DNA of 64,000 nucleotides, taken from positions 57,570,898 through 57,634,897 of the forward strand of contig CM067443.1 in assembly GCA_034508935.3 (NCBI GenBank), read 5' to 3'. Below are positions 63,648 through 64,000 of this stretch, piece after piece (positions within the stretch are counted from its first letter, which is position 1; each line of letters opens with the position of its first letter). The notes beneath the pieces are model-generated. The model was not told the origin of the DNA, did no database searches, and worked only from the letters and a program-made list of their open reading frames with translations. The stretch is from Berghia stephanieae. Its lineage: Eukaryota > Mollusca > Gastropoda > Nudibranchia > Aeolidiidae. Position numbers and translations under genes: made by a program.

Positions 63648-63925
63648 AACCTCCCATAGTTGGCAGGGAGGTACTTTGTATTTTATCCCCATGTATCTGT
63701 TTTCCAGTTGCTTTCTGTCTTTGTCTTGAAATTTGATTACTTAATTTTGTCCTGTCCCTGGTCAGAGTTCTTGGTTGGGAGGGAAACAGTCGAATGTATA
63801 GTTATAGTTTTGGGAGATATTTTTTCAGTGTAAATCATCTCTGTTATGTACTGTTATTACTTTATTTTTTTAACATATGATTTGTAAACATTTGAGTGTA
63901 TTCCTCTTCTTCGTGGGATCTACCC
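63648..63925 (+). repeat. Family B dispersed repeat, 5' half
   Basis: CCTCCCATAGTTGGCAGGGA to CATTTGAGTGTATTCCTCTT, then it breaks off into unrelated DNA. Confidence 0.85.
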
Positions 63926-63959
63926 CGAAGGCAAGCATCATACCACATGACAACAAAGG

Positions 63960-63965
<6 letters not shown>

Positions 63966-63997
<32 letters not shown>

Positions 63998-64000
63998 CTT
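63966..64000. repeat. (AC)n-(AT)n at the window edge
   Basis: ACAC units switch to ATAT near 63979 and run to the last bases. Confidence 0.9.

Overview
The window is a piece of an invertebrate animal nuclear genome. Two multi-exon genes with GT-AG introns carry clearly animal proteins, and the rest is a dense mix of LINEs, a tRNA-derived SINE, DNA transposons, palindromic MITEs and very long microsatellites ((TAG)n, (TTA)n, (GA)n, (CA)n, poly-C/G). The repeat style suits a marine invertebrate (mollusc, annelid, echinoderm or hemichordate type). I cannot fix the phylum from sequence alone. I saw no bacterial-style operon, CRISPR array or rRNA gene, and no LTR or capsid-bearing element.

Layout. 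1-19.3 kb holds no convincing gene. It contains a broken mariner transposase (about 0.2-0.86 kb), three copies of a MITE with GGGGCCGTTTTCATGAAC ends, five SINE copies, an interrupted satellite of about 180 bp, tandem duplications, an L2/CR1-like LINE on the minus strand (14.7-16.9 kb) and a second LINE tail (17.2-17.5 kb). 19.3-29.9 kb is the minus-strand gene NDUFS7 (PSST, the N2-cluster subunit of mitochondrial complex I). It has six coding exons, and its introns carry nested transposons, including a hAT-like MITE inside a pogo-like MITE inside a (TAG)n array, and a 1.6 kb MULE-like element with a 10-bp target duplication. 30-36.9 kb is a repeat-rich gap. 36.9-53.2 kb is the plus-strand gene CCDC149 (coiled-coil domain containing 149). 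Eleven or twelve exons are visible; the first coding exon was not found, and exon J carries an apparent 1-nt frameshift. Its introns hold a minisatellite, an RTE-like LINE, LINE tails and a pogo/Tigger element. 53.2-64 kb is gene-free and holds several same-orientation copies of a roughly 500-bp dispersed repeat ('family B'). One copy is split by a young 3.2-kb LINE flanked by an exceptionally long target duplication of 133-137 bp.

The two host genes lie head to head (NDUFS7 minus, CCDC149 plus) with 7 kb between their nearest recognised coding exons. Nothing in the sequence links their functions. The most unusual structures are the long LINE target duplication, the nested transposons in the NDUFS7 intron, the palindrome-ended 1.6-kb element and several perfect or near-perfect hairpin MITEs. 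I found no clear new multi-gene system.
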